A stretch of DNA of 64,000 nucleotides from Lacinutrix venerupis. GTDB lineage: Bacteria > Bacteroidota > Bacteroidia > Flavobacteriales > Flavobacteriaceae. Shown one piece after another: positions 26,796 through 36,717 of the stretch. Each line of letters begins with the position of its first letter. Position 1 is the first letter of the stretch. A model generated the notes under the pieces. It worked only from the letters and a program-made list of their open reading frames with translations. It searched no databases and was not told the origin of the DNA. The stretch covers positions 124,001-188,000 of the forward strand of contig NZ_RCCH01000006.1 of the NCBI RefSeq assembly GCF_003663945.1, in the 5' to 3' direction. Position numbers and translations under genes: made by a program.

Positions 26796-27497
26796 ATGAA
26801 TAGAATTTTGTTGCTAATATTAGCATTAGTCTCATTTACCTTATCTGCACAAAATATTAATCAAATGGATGCAGATGGTAATCGTCATGGTGTTTGGAAA
26901 AAAAACTTTGAAGGTACAAAAGTATTGCGCTATGAAGGTAAATTTAACCACGGTAAAGAAGTTGGAACATTTAAGTTTTATAAAAATATTGAAAACCAAC
27001 CTGTTTTAACTGCAACTAGAACATTTAGTGAAACAAGTGATTTAGCCGATGTAAAATTTTTCTCATCTACCAAGCATTTAATAAGCGAAGGAAAAATGAG
27101 AGGCAAAACCTTTGTAGGAAAATGGATTTATTACCACAACAGATCTAAAGTCGTCATGACGGAGGAGTTTTACGATGCTAAAGGTAAACTAGAAGGTTTA
27201 AAGAAAACGTATTATTTAAGTGGTCAATTAGCAAAACAAGAAAATTATAATTCTGGGATTGTAGATGGAGAATCCAAATGGTACTCAGAGTCGGGAAAAC
27301 TTTTAAAAGTTTTTAATTATAAAAATGGAGAATTACATGGGCCTGCAAAAATATACGATACAAAGGGAAATATAGAACAAGAAGGTGTCTACCAAAAAGA
27401 TAGACGACACGGCATTTGGAAATTCTATAAAAAAGGTACACTTATAAAAGAGCAAGATTTTACAAGACGTAGTAAAAATCCATATAAGAAAAAGTAA
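26796..27497 (+). CDS. MORN/YwqK-repeat exported protein
   Basis: 233 residues, signal peptide ending TLSAQ (1-19). The mature protein is made of short repeats of the form G-x-W-x-x-Y/F, such as RHGVWKKNFEG, VGKWIYYH, SKWYSESGK and RHGIWKFYKKG, as in MORN and YwqK-antitoxin-like proteins. In Bacteroidota these are common exported proteins; the antitoxin name is inherited from annotation, and no toxin gene is adjacent. Ends with a Lys-rich tail. Function unknown. Confidence 0.82.
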   Translation: MNRILLLILALVSFTLSAQNINQMDADGNRHGVWKKNFEGTKVLRYEGKFNHGKEVGTFKFYKNIENQPVLTATRTFSETSDLADVKFFSSTKHLISEGKMRGKTFVGKWIYYHNRSKVVMTEEFYDAKGKLEGLKKTYYLSGQLAKQENYNSGIVDGESKWYSESGKLLKVFNYKNGELHGPAKIYDTKGNIEQEGVYQKDRRHGIWKFYKKGTLIKEQDFTRRSKNPYKKK

Positions 27498-27503
27498 AAA
27501 AAT

Positions 27504-27534
27504 AAGCGCTTAGATAATTATCTAAGCGCTTTTG
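27504..27534. terminator. Bidirectional terminator, perfect palindrome
   Basis: A 28-bp perfect palindrome at 27504-27531 (arm AAGCGCTTAGATAA) followed by T. It lies after the MORN gene and serves both convergent genes. Confidence 0.88.
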
Positions 27535-27610
27535 ATTTTAATATTAAGAACTCTTGCTATTAATCTATCTAACGATTTTTTTTATGCCTCATATTAAAAT
27601 ACTATATCTT

Positions 27611-28597
27611 TTACATAGGTAATAATACTTTGTTCACGGCATGTATTACACCATTAGTTGCTTGAACATCTACTGCAATAATACCAATATCTGTATTTCC
27701 AGATCCATCTGTTACATCTGCAATATTACTTCCTGTTCCAGGAAGTGTAACAGTAATATTATCTCCTTCAAGACTAGGAGCTGTTGTATCTCCATTAGGT
27801 GTTAAATCTGTAGATCTTACATTGGCACCAGAAATTACATGGTGTAATAAAATATTTGTTAACACTGTTTCGTCTGTAGGAATTGTTATATCGCTAAAAG
27901 CATCGTTTGTAGGAGCAAAAACAGTAAAATCTGGATTAATATTATCTGCATTATTTTCAGTTCTTGCAAGAATGCTAGCAAAATCTGTTTGTGGCGTTAA
28001 TGTTGTTAAAGCTTCTTGAAGCGTATCAAAATTCGGGTCTGCTACGGCAAAAGTAGTTACAGTTGGTAAGTCTATAACTTCGTCTACAATATGTACAATA
28101 CCGTTAGTAGTAGTAACATCTGCAGTGGTAACAGATGCAACTCCATTTAATTGTACTCCAGAATTACCATTATAAAATATACTTAAATTGCTGTTATTTG
28201 GTCCGCTAGCCATAGTAGTTGCATAGCCTGTAGAATTTGCTAATGCAGTAGATGTTATATTGGAATCCGCAATAACGTGGTTTAATAATATTTGTGTAAG
28301 TACATCGTTAGGCACTTCAGATAAAGAAGAAAAACCTTTAGCTTGTAAAAAAGACGTAAATGCGGCATTTGTTGGAGCAAAAACAGTTCTTTCTCCTTCT
28401 ACAGATAAAGCATCAACTAATCCGGCTTGTATAACTGCATCAACTAAAACACTTAGGCTTGGTGTAGCTTGTGCAATTTCTACAATGTTTAATGGTTGTG
28501 TTACAGGTACTGTAGATGTCGCGTCATCATCATCACTACAAGACCAAAATAATGTAATTGCTAATAAAGCAAGAGAGATTTTCTTTAGATTTTTCAT
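27611..28597 (-). CDS. Lipoprotein with two fasciclin (FAS1) domains
   Basis: 328 residues. Lipobox LFWSC with Cys20 followed by SDDDD, the acidic signal of surface lipoproteins in this phylum. Two FAS1 domains follow (about residues 35-170 and 180-328), each with ERTVFAPTNAAF or DFTVFAPTNDAF (the FAS1 H1 motif), LLHHVI or LLNHVI and a closing NGVIHAVNKVL or NGIVHIVDEVI (H2-type). FAS1 proteins mediate adhesion to surfaces or cells; an adhesive surface role is inferred. Monocistronic. Confidence 0.93.
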   Translation of the reverse strand: MKNLKKISLALLAITLFWSCSDDDDATSTVPVTQPLNIVEIAQATPSLSVLVDAVIQAGLVDALSVEGERTVFAPTNAAFTSFLQAKGFSSLSEVPNDVLTQILLNHVIADSNITSTALANSTGYATTMASGPNNSNLSIFYNGNSGVQLNGVASVTTADVTTTNGIVHIVDEVIDLPTVTTFAVADPNFDTLQEALTTLTPQTDFASILARTENNADNINPDFTVFAPTNDAFSDITIPTDETVLTNILLHHVISGANVRSTDLTPNGDTTAPSLEGDNITVTLPGTGSNIADVTDGSGNTDIGIIAVDVQATNGVIHAVNKVLLPM

Positions 28598-28696
28598 AAT
28601 AATTATATTTTATTTATTGTTTTGTTTATCAAAAATATAAAAACATTAAACAAAATATGTAAAATATTTGTTAAATGTATTTTTGAAAAGATTAAA

Positions 28697-28704
28697 CAAA
28701 AATA
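28697..28704 (-). promoter_or_regulatory. Possible -7 box for fasciclin gene
   Basis: TATTTTTG on the minus strand, about 100 bp upstream of the start, giving a leader of about 95 bases. AT-rich context makes chance matches likely. Confidence 0.25.
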
Positions 28705-28755
28705 AAGTCATGCTTTGAAAATTTTTATTATAAGTAATAAAAAATTAAAATCTTG

Positions 28756-28763
28756 TATCTTTG
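28756..28763 (+). promoter_or_regulatory. -7 promoter box for mnmA
   Basis: TATCTTTG followed by GCAAAC, a good Bacteroidota -7 box, predicting a leader of about 55 bases before the mnmA ATG. No -33 TTG at the right spacing. Confidence 0.4.
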
Positions 28764-28825
28764 CAAACGGTAAATTAATGCCTAAATGTTATAAATAATA
28801 TCACTGCTTTTGCAGAAAAAATAAT

Positions 28826-30016
28826 ATGAAAAAAAGAGTAATTGTAGGACTTTCAGGTGGTGTAGATTCTAGTGTTGCAGCTTATTTGTTAAAGGAGCAA
28901 GGTTATGAGGTTATAGGTCTTTTTATGAAAAACTGGCATGACGATTCTGTAACCATTTCAGATGAGTGTCCATGGCTAGACGATAGTAATGATGCAATGC
29001 TTGTTGCCGAAAAATTAGGTATTCCGTTTCAAACGGTAGACTTAAGTGAGCAATATAAAGAGCGCATTGTAGATTACATGTTTAACGAATACGAAAAAGG
29101 ACGTACACCAAACCCAGACGTATTATGTAACAGAGAAATAAAATTCGATGTTTTTATGAAAATAGCTTTAGATCTTGGAGCAGATTACGTTGCTACTGGA
29201 CATTATTGCAGAAAAGGAACCATAGAGAATAACGGAGAGCAGGTATATCAATTACTTTCTGGAAAAGATAATAATAAAGATCAATCTTATTTTTTGTGCC
29301 AATTATCTCAAGATCAATTAGCAAAAGCATTATTTCCAATTGGAGAGTTACAAAAAAGTGAAGTACGTGAAATTGCTAAACAAGCCGATTTAATTACAGC
29401 AGACAAAAAAGATTCACAAGGTCTTTGTTTTATAGGCAAAGTAAGATTGCCAGATTTCCTTCAACAACAATTAAAACCAAAAGATGGTGTTATAGTAGAA
29501 ATTCCTAAAGATAATTTTCATTACAAAACAACTCAAACCTCTTTTAAATCTAAAACCGAAGAACTTCAATATTTAAGCAGAAAAGCAGAGTATTCCATTT
29601 CAGATGGCGAAATAGTTGGAAAGCATCAAGGAGCACATTATTTTACAAAAGGACAACGTAAAGGCCTTTCTGTTGGCGGAAAAGTTGAGCCTTTATTTGT
29701 TATAGATACAGATGTAAAAGAGAATGTAATATATACAGGACAAGGTAAAGGCCATCCTGGTCTTTATAAAAAAGCATTATATGTTTCTAACGAAGAGTTA
29801 CATTGGATAAGACCAGATTTAATGTTAAAAACCGACGAAACATTAAAAGTTTTAGCACGAATTAGGTATAGACAACCTTTAGAAAATGCCATATTGCATA
29901 AGGTAGAGTCTGGAATGTATGTGGAATTTGAAAATTTACAATCTGCAATTACCGAAGGTCAATTTGTAGCTTGGTATTTAGAAGACGAATTAGTTGGTTC
30001 AGGTGTAATTTCTTAA
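28826..30016 (+). CDS. mnmA: tRNA 2-thiouridine(34) synthase
   Basis: 396 residues. It thiolates uridine 34 of Lys, Glu and Gln tRNAs using persulphide sulphur. PP-loop GLSGGVDSS at residues 8-16; catalytic Cys101 in [12 protein letters not shown]; second active-site Cys201 in DSQGLCFIG. It carries a roughly 30-residue insertion after residue 215 relative to the E. coli enzyme (rich in Lys/Thr), as is common in Bacteroidota. The subtilase gene follows after 24 bp, so the two may be cotranscribed. Confidence 0.97.
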   Translation: MKKRVIVGLSGGVDSSVAAYLLKEQGYEVIGLFMKNWHDDSVTISDECPWLDDSNDAMLVAEKLGIPFQTVDLSEQYKERIVDYMFNEYEKGRTPNPDVLCNREIKFDVFMKIALDLGADYVATGHYCRKGTIENNGEQVYQLLSGKDNNKDQSYFLCQLSQDQLAKALFPIGELQKSEVREIAKQADLITADKKDSQGLCFIGKVRLPDFLQQQLKPKDGVIVEIPKDNFHYKTTQTSFKSKTEELQYLSRKAEYSISDGEIVGKHQGAHYFTKGQRKGLSVGGKVEPLFVIDTDVKENVIYTGQGKGHPGLYKKALYVSNEELHWIRPDLMLKTDETLKVLARIRYRQPLENAILHKVESGMYVEFENLQSAITEGQFVAWYLEDELVGSGVIS

Positions 30017-30040
30017 CTTGCAGTAAATAAACTTTCTGTT

Positions 30041-31660
30041 ATGTTTAGAAATATTATATGTTTTGTTTTTTTATTATTTCAACTAAATAGTTTAGCCCAA
30101 GAAGATGCATGGGTATATTTATTAGATAAAGAAAATGTTCAAACTTCTATAGCAAACCCAATTTCTATACTTACTCAAAAAGCAATTGATAGAAAAGCGG
30201 CACATAATATTCCTATAGATGAACGAGATGTGCCAGTAAACGAAAATTACATTTCACAATTAAAAACTCAAACAGGAATTACGGTGTTAGCTAAATCTAA
30301 ATGGTTTAATGCTGTTCATGTTCGAGGATTAGAAACAGATATTAATGCTTTAGAAAATTTAGCTTTTGTAGATGAAATTATTTTTGCAGACGATAGTTTA
30401 AACGCTAGAACAGAAAATACTAATACAAGTTCACCAGCTTCAAGTTTTAAAACGGAAAACGCACAAGTTATTTTTGATTATGGAAACGCATTAAACCAAA
30501 TTCAAATGTTTAATGGAGATCAATTACATATTTCAGATTATACAGGAACAGGAATGACAGTTGCTGTAATAGATTCAGGATTTCCAGGAGTAGATGTTAT
30601 TGCTGGATTTCAGCGTGTAAGAGATTCTTCTCATATTTTAGGGACTTACGATTTTGTAAATAGAGATATAGATGTCTATAATAATACATCCAGTAATCAC
30701 GGTACTTTAGTGCTTAGTGATATGGTAGGTTATATAGAAAATGATTTTGTAGGTACAGCACCAGATGCTGAGTATTATTTGTTCATTACAGAACATGCAC
30801 CAAATGAAAATCCTGTTGAAGAAAGTTATTGGGTAGAAGCAGTAGAACGTGCAGATAGCTTAGGTGTAGATGTTGTAAATACATCGTTAGGTTATAAAGA
30901 CTATGATAATACTAACTACTCTCATACCGATGCCGATTTAGATGGTTTAACAACATATATTTCTAAAGGAGCGAATATTGCTTTCGAAAAAGGTATGCTT
31001 ATGGTTACTTCTGCAGGAAATTCGGGAGCAAATGGAGTAAGTGCTCCAGGTGATGCACCAGGAAGTTTTACTATTGCAGCTGTAGATAGTAATGAGAATT
31101 ATGCAAGCTTTAGTTCGCAAGGTAGTGCTATACAGTTAACACAAAAACCAGATGTTGCCGCGCAAGGACAAGGGAGTTATGTTATTAGTCAAAGTGGTGC
31201 AATATCAACAGCAAATGGCACTTCTTTTAGTTCACCAATTATGGCAGGCGGTATAGTTTGTTTATGGCAGGCATTACCAGATTTTACTAATGCCGAAATT
31301 ATGCAATTGGTTCGAGAAACAGCATCACAATATAACAATCCAGATTATTTTTTAGGTTATGGTATTCCAGATTTATCGTTGGCTTTAGCTCAAGGATTAT
31401 CCGTGCAAGATTTTCCAGAAACAACTACAGATTTAATAGTGTATCCAAATCCTGTTAAAAATAACTTATTTATAAAATTACCAACCGCCTACGAAACAGG
31501 ACAAATAACTTTGTATGATGTTATAGGGAAAAAAGTATTAGAAAGTGCTATTTCTCAAACTAACAACAAAGTTAATGTGAGTTCTTTTTCTAAAGGAGTT
31601 TACCTTTTAAAAGTTGAAGCTGCAGGTTTAGCTAAAACATTAAAGTTAGTTGTTAATTAG
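30041..31660 (+). CDS. Subtilisin-like S8 peptidase with T9SS tail
   Basis: 539 residues. Signal peptide to about residue 20 (LNSLAQ), a propeptide-like region to about 165, then the protease with Asp178 (AVIDSG), His220 (NHGT), oxyanion Asn327 (SAGNSG) and Ser395 (GTSFSSP). The C-terminal 80 residues form a type A T9SS sorting domain (VYPNPVKNNLFI ... GVYLLKVEA). It should be secreted across the outer membrane and anchored or released. It lies between mnmA and the NMO-like gene with gaps of 24 and 49 bp, a non-functional-looking pairing that is nevertheless, from memory, seen in related genomes. Confidence 0.95.
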   Translation: MFRNIICFVFLLFQLNSLAQEDAWVYLLDKENVQTSIANPISILTQKAIDRKAAHNIPIDERDVPVNENYISQLKTQTGITVLAKSKWFNAVHVRGLETDINALENLAFVDEIIFADDSLNARTENTNTSSPASSFKTENAQVIFDYGNALNQIQMFNGDQLHISDYTGTGMTVAVIDSGFPGVDVIAGFQRVRDSSHILGTYDFVNRDIDVYNNTSSNHGTLVLSDMVGYIENDFVGTAPDAEYYLFITEHAPNENPVEESYWVEAVERADSLGVDVVNTSLGYKDYDNTNYSHTDADLDGLTTYISKGANIAFEKGMLMVTSAGNSGANGVSAPGDAPGSFTIAAVDSNENYASFSSQGSAIQLTQKPDVAAQGQGSYVISQSGAISTANGTSFSSPIMAGGIVCLWQALPDFTNAEIMQLVRETASQYNNPDYFLGYGIPDLSLALAQGLSVQDFPETTTDLIVYPNPVKNNLFIKLPTAYETGQITLYDVIGKKVLESAISQTNNKVNVSSFSKGVYLLKVEAAGLAKTLKLVVN

Positions 31661-31709
31661 TGTGTTCGATTAAAAAAAATCTAGAAATTAAAAAAACAAA
31701 ACTATTCCA

Positions 31710-32651
31710 TTGAAAAATAAAATAACTACGCTATTCAATATAAAATATCCAATTATTCAAGCTGGAATGATTTGGAACTCAGGATGGAAATTAGCATCAG
31801 CTTCAAGTAATGCAGGAATTCTTGGTTTAATTGGAGCAGGAAGTATGTACCCAGATGTGTTACGAGAGCATATTCAAAAATGCAAAAAAGCTACAAACAA
31901 ACCTTTTGGTGTAAACGTGCCAATGCTATATCCTAATATTACAGAGATTATGGATATTATTGTAGAGGAAGGCGTAAAAATTGTATTTACTTCTGCAGGA
32001 AACCCAAAAACTTGGACTAAATGGTTACAAGACAAAGGTATTACAGTAGTACATGTTGTAAGTAGTGTAAAGTTTGCTTTAAAGGCTCAAGAGGCTGGAG
32101 TAGATGCTATTGTTGCCGAAGGTTTTGAAGCAGGAGGTCATAATGGTCGAGACGAAACTACAACCTTAACATTAATACCAATGGTACGTGAGCAATTACA
32201 AATTCCTTTAATAGCGGCTGGAGGTATAGCTACAGGAAGAGCTATGCTAGCTTGTATGGTTTTAGGAGCAGACGCTGTGCAGGTAGGAAGTCGTTTTGTG
32301 GCTAGTGAAGAGTCTAGTGCGCATAGGGCTTTTAAACAAGTTGTGGTAGATGCAAAGGAAGGAGATACACAATTAACTTTAAAAGAATTAGCACCTGTAC
32401 GTTTAGTAAAAAATAAGTTTTATAACGATTTACAAGAACTTTATAAAACAGCGCCTGCACCAGAACAACTTAAAGAATTATTAGGTAGAGCTCGAGCTAA
32501 ACGAGGCATGTTTGAAGGTGATCTTGAAGACGGAGAATTAGAAATTGGACAAATTGCAGGATTAATACACGATATAAAACCGGTTGCAACAATTGTGGAA
32601 GAAATGGTTACTGAATTTGAGGAAGCAAAAACAAATGTTGTGGCACTTTAG
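31710..32651 (+). CDS. NMO/FabK-like FMN-dependent oxidoreductase
   Basis: 313 residues of the TIM-barrel nitronate monooxygenase / enoyl-ACP reductase II family. Visible: PIIQAGMIWNSGWKLA at the N-terminus, the FMN-binding EGFEAGGHNGRDE, and PLIAAGGIATGRAMLACMVLGADAVQVGSRF (the phosphate-binding end). Start is TTG at 31710; the preceding bases contain no ATG in frame near the domain. FabK-like activity in fatty-acid synthesis and nitronate oxidation are both possible and cannot be separated here. Confidence 0.87.
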   Translation: MKNKITTLFNIKYPIIQAGMIWNSGWKLASASSNAGILGLIGAGSMYPDVLREHIQKCKKATNKPFGVNVPMLYPNITEIMDIIVEEGVKIVFTSAGNPKTWTKWLQDKGITVVHVVSSVKFALKAQEAGVDAIVAEGFEAGGHNGRDETTTLTLIPMVREQLQIPLIAAGGIATGRAMLACMVLGADAVQVGSRFVASEESSAHRAFKQVVVDAKEGDTQLTLKELAPVRLVKNKFYNDLQELYKTAPAPEQLKELLGRARAKRGMFEGDLEDGELEIGQIAGLIHDIKPVATIVEEMVTEFEEAKTNVVAL

Positions 32652-32785
32652 TTATTATGTAAATACACGTTTATTATTGTGTTATTAATATTTTCTTAAT
32701 TTATAATATGCCTAAGCGATTTTATTTGGTAGAAACATCAAGTTAATCTTTTTAAAATTATCTTCAAAAACCAAAACCTAAGCAG

Positions 32786-32793
32786 TACTTTTG
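32786..32793 (+). promoter_or_regulatory. -7 box abutting MATE start (leaderless candidate)
   Basis: TACTTTTG ends 4 bases before the ATG at 32798, so transcription would start at or next to the start codon. No -33 TTG at proper spacing. Confidence 0.35.
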
Positions 32794-32797
32794 CCAA

Positions 32798-34189
32798 ATG
32801 GTTTTAAGCAACTACACTAAAGAATTTAAATACAACTGGCAGCTGGCCGCACCAGTAATGTTGGGTATGCTTGGCCATACCTTTGTAAGCTTTATAGATA
32901 ATATTATGGTTGGGCAATTGGGTACTGCAGAATTAGCTGCGGTGTCCCTTGGAAACAGTTTTATGTTTATTGCTATGTCTTTAGGAATTGGCTTTAGCAC
33001 AGCTATTACACCATTAGTTGCAGAAGCAGATTCAGCAAAGGATTTTGCAGGAGGAAAATCAGCATTAAAACATGGTATCTTTTTATGTTCGGTTTTAGGT
33101 ATTTTATTATTTCTACTTGTATTTTTTGCAAAACCATTAATGTATTTAATGAAACAGCCTGTTGAGGTTGTAGAATTAGCATTACCATATTTAGATTTGG
33201 TTGCATTTTCTTTAATTCCATTAATTATTTTTCAAGCTTTTAAGCAATTTAGTGATGGCTTGTCTATGACCAAGTATCCTATGTATGCAACCATTATTGG
33301 TAATGTTGTAAATGTGGTACTTAACTATTTATTTATTTTTGGAAAATTTGGTTTTCCAGAGTTAGGTATTGTAGGTGCAGCTTATGGTACTTTAGCATCA
33401 AGATTTATTATGTTATGGTATTTATGGTATTTGCTTAAGAAAAAAGACAAATCAAAGGATTTTGTAACCAATATAAAACTATTTGTTTTAGATAAATTAA
33501 TGCTTAAAAAAATAATAAGTTTAGGTACACCAAGTGCTATGCAAATGTTTTTTGAAGTAGCTATTTTTACTGCAGCTATTTGGTTAAGTGGCTTGTTAGG
33601 TAAAAATCCTCAAGCAGCAAACCAAATAGCTTTAAACCTAAGTTCTATGACGTTTATGGTTGCAATGGGATTAAGTGTAGCCTCAATGATTAGAGTTGGA
33701 AATCAAAAAGGATTAAAAAAATATCACGAGTTACGCCGTATTGCTTTTTCATTATTTCTTTTAGGAACTCTTTTTGCCGTTGGTTTTGCATTAATATTTG
33801 CCTTGTTTCACGATTATTTACCAAGAATTTATGTAGATTTTGATGATGCCGTTAACTTTAATGACAATATGGAAGTTGTATCTATAGCGTCACAATTATT
33901 ATTAGCAGCAGCAGTTTTTCAAATAAGTGACAGTATTCAAGTTGTTGTTTTGGGAGCTTTAAGAGGTTTACAAGACGTAAAAATACCAACCATAATAACA
34001 TTTATTTCTTATTGGCTAGTAGGTTTTCCTATTAGTTGGTTTTTAGGTAAAGAAGAGGCTTATGCAAGTTTTGGTATATGGTTAGGCTTATTAGCAGGTT
34101 TAACAACTGCTTCAATTTTATTGTATTTAAGATTTAACTATCTTACAAAAAAACTAATTTTGTCTAACAGACTAATAACAAATAAATAA
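32798..34189 (+). CDS. MATE-family efflux transporter
   Basis: 463 residues with twelve predicted helices, in the NorM-like branch. The N-terminus FKYNWQLAAPVMLGMLGHTFVSFIDNIMVGQLG is typical (residues about 10-42), and the second half repeats the pattern (SLGTPSAMQMFFEVAIFTAAIWLSGLLG). It exports cationic drugs or metabolites using a sodium or proton gradient; the substrate is unknown. The small acidic protein gene follows after 12 bp. Confidence 0.95.
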   Translation: MVLSNYTKEFKYNWQLAAPVMLGMLGHTFVSFIDNIMVGQLGTAELAAVSLGNSFMFIAMSLGIGFSTAITPLVAEADSAKDFAGGKSALKHGIFLCSVLGILLFLLVFFAKPLMYLMKQPVEVVELALPYLDLVAFSLIPLIIFQAFKQFSDGLSMTKYPMYATIIGNVVNVVLNYLFIFGKFGFPELGIVGAAYGTLASRFIMLWYLWYLLKKKDKSKDFVTNIKLFVLDKLMLKKIISLGTPSAMQMFFEVAIFTAAIWLSGLLGKNPQAANQIALNLSSMTFMVAMGLSVASMIRVGNQKGLKKYHELRRIAFSLFLLGTLFAVGFALIFALFHDYLPRIYVDFDDAVNFNDNMEVVSIASQLLLAAAVFQISDSIQVVVLGALRGLQDVKIPTIITFISYWLVGFPISWFLGKEEAYASFGIWLGLLAGLTTASILLYLRFNYLTKKLILSNRLITNK

Positions 34190-34201
34190 AGACAAACTAT
34201 A

Positions 34202-34429
34202 ATGACACTTCCAAAATTTATATTAGGCGATAATACCGATTTTCCCAACGCAATTTTTGTAATCCACACAGAATTCCCTATGTTTATTATTAATCTTGAA
34301 GATGATGAAGTCGAGTGGTTAGAAGATTTCGACCAGCATGACCAAAAGGAATTGGAAATGGAAACCGAAAACATGATTAAAGAAGCAACCGCTTTTTACG
34401 ATAGAGAAGTAGCGCGTTACGAAGAATAA
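34202..34429 (+). CDS. Small acidic conserved protein
   Basis: 75 residues, strongly acidic (runs such as NLEDDEVEWLEDFD and KELEMETENM). It starts FILGDNTDFPNAIFVIHTEFPMFIIN, a compact hydrophobic part, and the C-terminal half is a charged helix. No signal peptide or membrane helix. It lies 12 bp after the MATE gene and 72 bp before the PAP2 gene. From memory it is a small conserved protein of Bacteroidota. Function unknown. Confidence 0.72.
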   Translation: MTLPKFILGDNTDFPNAIFVIHTEFPMFIINLEDDEVEWLEDFDQHDQKELEMETENMIKEATAFYDREVARYEE

Positions 34430-34501
34430 AATAACGGTATTGCTTAAATAAAACGAAGAAACTATACTGCAATCTCTTCAGCTTAATAGAACAAATAACA
34501 A

Positions 34502-35080
34502 ATGTTAGAACAATTAGTAGAATTAGATCACGAACTATTTTTATACCTAAACAGTTTAGGTAATGTATATTGGGATGCTTTTTGGATGGCTTATACCGCT
34601 AAATTTCACTGGATTCCTTTTTATGCTCTTTTAGTGTATTTAATGTATAGAAGATTAAACAGTAAAATGTTTATACTTACATTAATTGTTATTGTGTTTA
34701 TGATTACGTTTACAGATCAAGTTGCAAATTTATTTAAATCTGGCGTTGGCAGATTAAGACCGTGCCATAATGCTAAATTAATAGATAGTATGCGTTTAGT
34801 TAAATCTTATTGTGGCGGACAATTTGGTTATTTTTCCGGACATGCAAGCAATGCTATGGCAGTAGCTATATTTACAGGAATGTTGTTAAAAGATAAGTAT
34901 AAATATTTAATCTATTTTATGCTTATTTGGGCATTGTTTATGGGTTACAGCCGTATATACATTGGTGTACATTTCCCACTAGATGTATTAAGTGGTTTTG
35001 TATTTGGTGGTTTATCTGGTTACGCATTTTATAGATTAGATAAATATCTTCAGCAGCGTTTTATTTATAATAAAGTATAA
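34502..35080 (+). CDS. PAP2-family membrane phosphatase
   Basis: 192 residues, about five transmembrane helices. All three PAP2 motifs are visible: KSGVGRLRP (Lys79, Arg86-Pro87), SGH at 112-114, and SRIYIGVHFPLD. Such enzymes dephosphorylate undecaprenyl pyrophosphate, phosphatidic acid or lipid A. The adjacent minus-strand lipid-sugar cassette makes a prenyl-lipid or lipid A substrate attractive, but that is inference. It converges on the GT39 gene with only 2 bp between stops. Confidence 0.92.
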   Translation: MLEQLVELDHELFLYLNSLGNVYWDAFWMAYTAKFHWIPFYALLVYLMYRRLNSKMFILTLIVIVFMITFTDQVANLFKSGVGRLRPCHNAKLIDSMRLVKSYCGGQFGYFSGHASNAMAVAIFTGMLLKDKYKYLIYFMLIWALFMGYSRIYIGVHFPLDVLSGFVFGGLSGYAFYRLDKYLQQRFIYNKV

Positions 35081-35082
35081 TT

Positions 35083-36717
35083 TTATTTACGAGTAAGTAT
35101 ATAGAATACACTTTTTAAACGCCAATTATCTTGGTTTGAAGCGCTTCCAAATCGATTTAAATTATAAGTTCCTATTTCTTTTATGTTGTAATTTAAACTT
35201 AGTTTAGTTTCAATTTCTGGAGTCATAGTGTTTACTAAAAGACCAAAAGAATTATCTAAAGGAAAGGTGTAATTATTATTTTCTATTTTAATTTCTGGAA
35301 TTATATCACCATAGTCCCAAATAAACTCTGGAGCAACATAATCTAAAGCATATAAATTAATATTACGCATTTGGTTTTCTTTATTTAAAGTAGAAAGGCT
35401 TTTGTAATTTTCATTCTTAAAAGCTTCTGTTAAAGGTAAAACCACAATAAATGCTGAAGCAAAAAACAGAACAGTTAATAAAAATACATTTTTAATTTCT
35501 TTAGCTTTTAACTGCATAAAAATTAATATTCCAATTGCAAATAATACAATTGAAGCTATTATAAATTTAAACATATGGTTTTGTAACTGCTCTTTAAAAA
35601 GAAGCCACATAACTATTGGAAAAGCAATGCCTATAATACCAATTAAACCAAAATTAAAATAAACAGGAAAGGTTTCGCGCTTGTCTTTTAAAACCTTAAA
35701 TTTTCTTATTAAATATTCAATATAAAATCCAATATTAAATGCTAAAGGAATTAAAACAGGCATTAAATATCGTGACTTTTTCATAGGCACTGCAGATAAT
35801 AAAACTACAGCAACTAAAGTCCATATTAAGCTAAACTTGTATGCTTTAAAATGGCTAACACGCTTTTTTAAATACGGATAGAGTAGAGAGATAAAGGCAG
35901 GAACAGTCCAAATGCCGCTTTGTGTAAAAAAGCTCCAATAATAGTAAAATGGTCTAATATTATAGTTTCCCCAAGTACTGGTTTCTTTACTTGCAATAGC
36001 ATTTAATGTTGTTGTATCCTGCAATTTTACATACAAATACCAAGAGCCTCCAATGGCAATTCCTAGTATAATGGAGCCTATAAGATATGGTGTTTTTTTT
36101 GCTAAATTTTTATACTTAAAACTAAAGCCATAAGCAACTAAAAACGGTAAAAATAAAGCGTAAATAGAAATAGGACCTTTTGCCAGTATCGACAATCCTA
36201 AAAATAAGCCAGCTTTAATGGCATGTTTCCATGTATAGTTTTCGGTTTTAAAAATTTTAAAAAAATAATAAATAGCAACAAGCATAAAAGCATGTGTAAA
36301 AATATCTGATGGCGCCTCAAATGTAATTCCAATAACATAAAAAGAGGTTAACAGAATAAGCGCATTAATTATACTATGTGTTTTTCCTTTTAAAATAGTT
36401 CGCGATAAATAATACGTAAAACTACCAGCAAGCATAACCATTAATACCGCAGGAAGTCGCATTGCAAAAAGGCTTTTTGTACCAAAAACAATACTACTAA
36501 AGGCCGAAAACCATGCTGGTAAAGGAGGTTTTTGGTAACGTGCAACATTATTCATTGTGGTTAAAAGCCAATGGTCGTTATTTAGCATCTCGCGAGCAGT
36601 AATAAAATTTCTCGCTTCCATAATCGATACTTGTAATACTTCTAAATTTGGCAATAACATAATTGCTACAAATAAACAAATAGTAAGAACCGGATAGATT
36701 TTAAGCGATTTTGGCAT
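35083..36717 (-). CDS. ArnT-like GT39 membrane glycosyltransferase
   Basis: 544 residues with about eleven helices and a C-terminal periplasmic part of about 100 residues. The first periplasmic loop has EARNFITAREM, matching the acidic catalytic motif of GT-C enzymes of the ArnT/PMT group, and RYQKPPLPAW follows it. These enzymes move a sugar from an undecaprenyl phosphate carrier to lipid A or another envelope acceptor. It overlaps the LAB_N gene by 17 bp and ends the three-gene cassette. Confidence 0.9.
   Translation of the reverse strand: MPKSLKIYPVLTICLFVAIMLLPNLEVLQVSIMEARNFITAREMLNNDHWLLTTMNNVARYQKPPLPAWFSAFSSIVFGTKSLFAMRLPAVLMVMLAGSFTYYLSRTILKGKTHSIINALILLTSFYVIGITFEAPSDIFTHAFMLVAIYYFFKIFKTENYTWKHAIKAGLFLGLSILAKGPISIYALFLPFLVAYGFSFKYKNLAKKTPYLIGSIILGIAIGGSWYLYVKLQDTTTLNAIASKETSTWGNYNIRPFYYYWSFFTQSGIWTVPAFISLLYPYLKKRVSHFKAYKFSLIWTLVAVVLLSAVPMKKSRYLMPVLIPLAFNIGFYIEYLIRKFKVLKDKRETFPVYFNFGLIGIIGIAFPIVMWLLFKEQLQNHMFKFIIASIVLFAIGILIFMQLKAKEIKNVFLLTVLFFASAFIVVLPLTEAFKNENYKSLSTLNKENQMRNINLYALDYVAPEFIWDYGDIIPEIKIENNNYTFPLDNSFGLLVNTMTPEIETKLSLNYNIKEIGTYNLNRFGSASNQDNWRLKSVFYILTRK

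Noticed and set aside
26796-27497. Antitoxin of a toxin-antitoxin pair
   Set aside because: The YwqK name is inherited. The protein is exported with MORN-like repeats and no toxin gene is adjacent.
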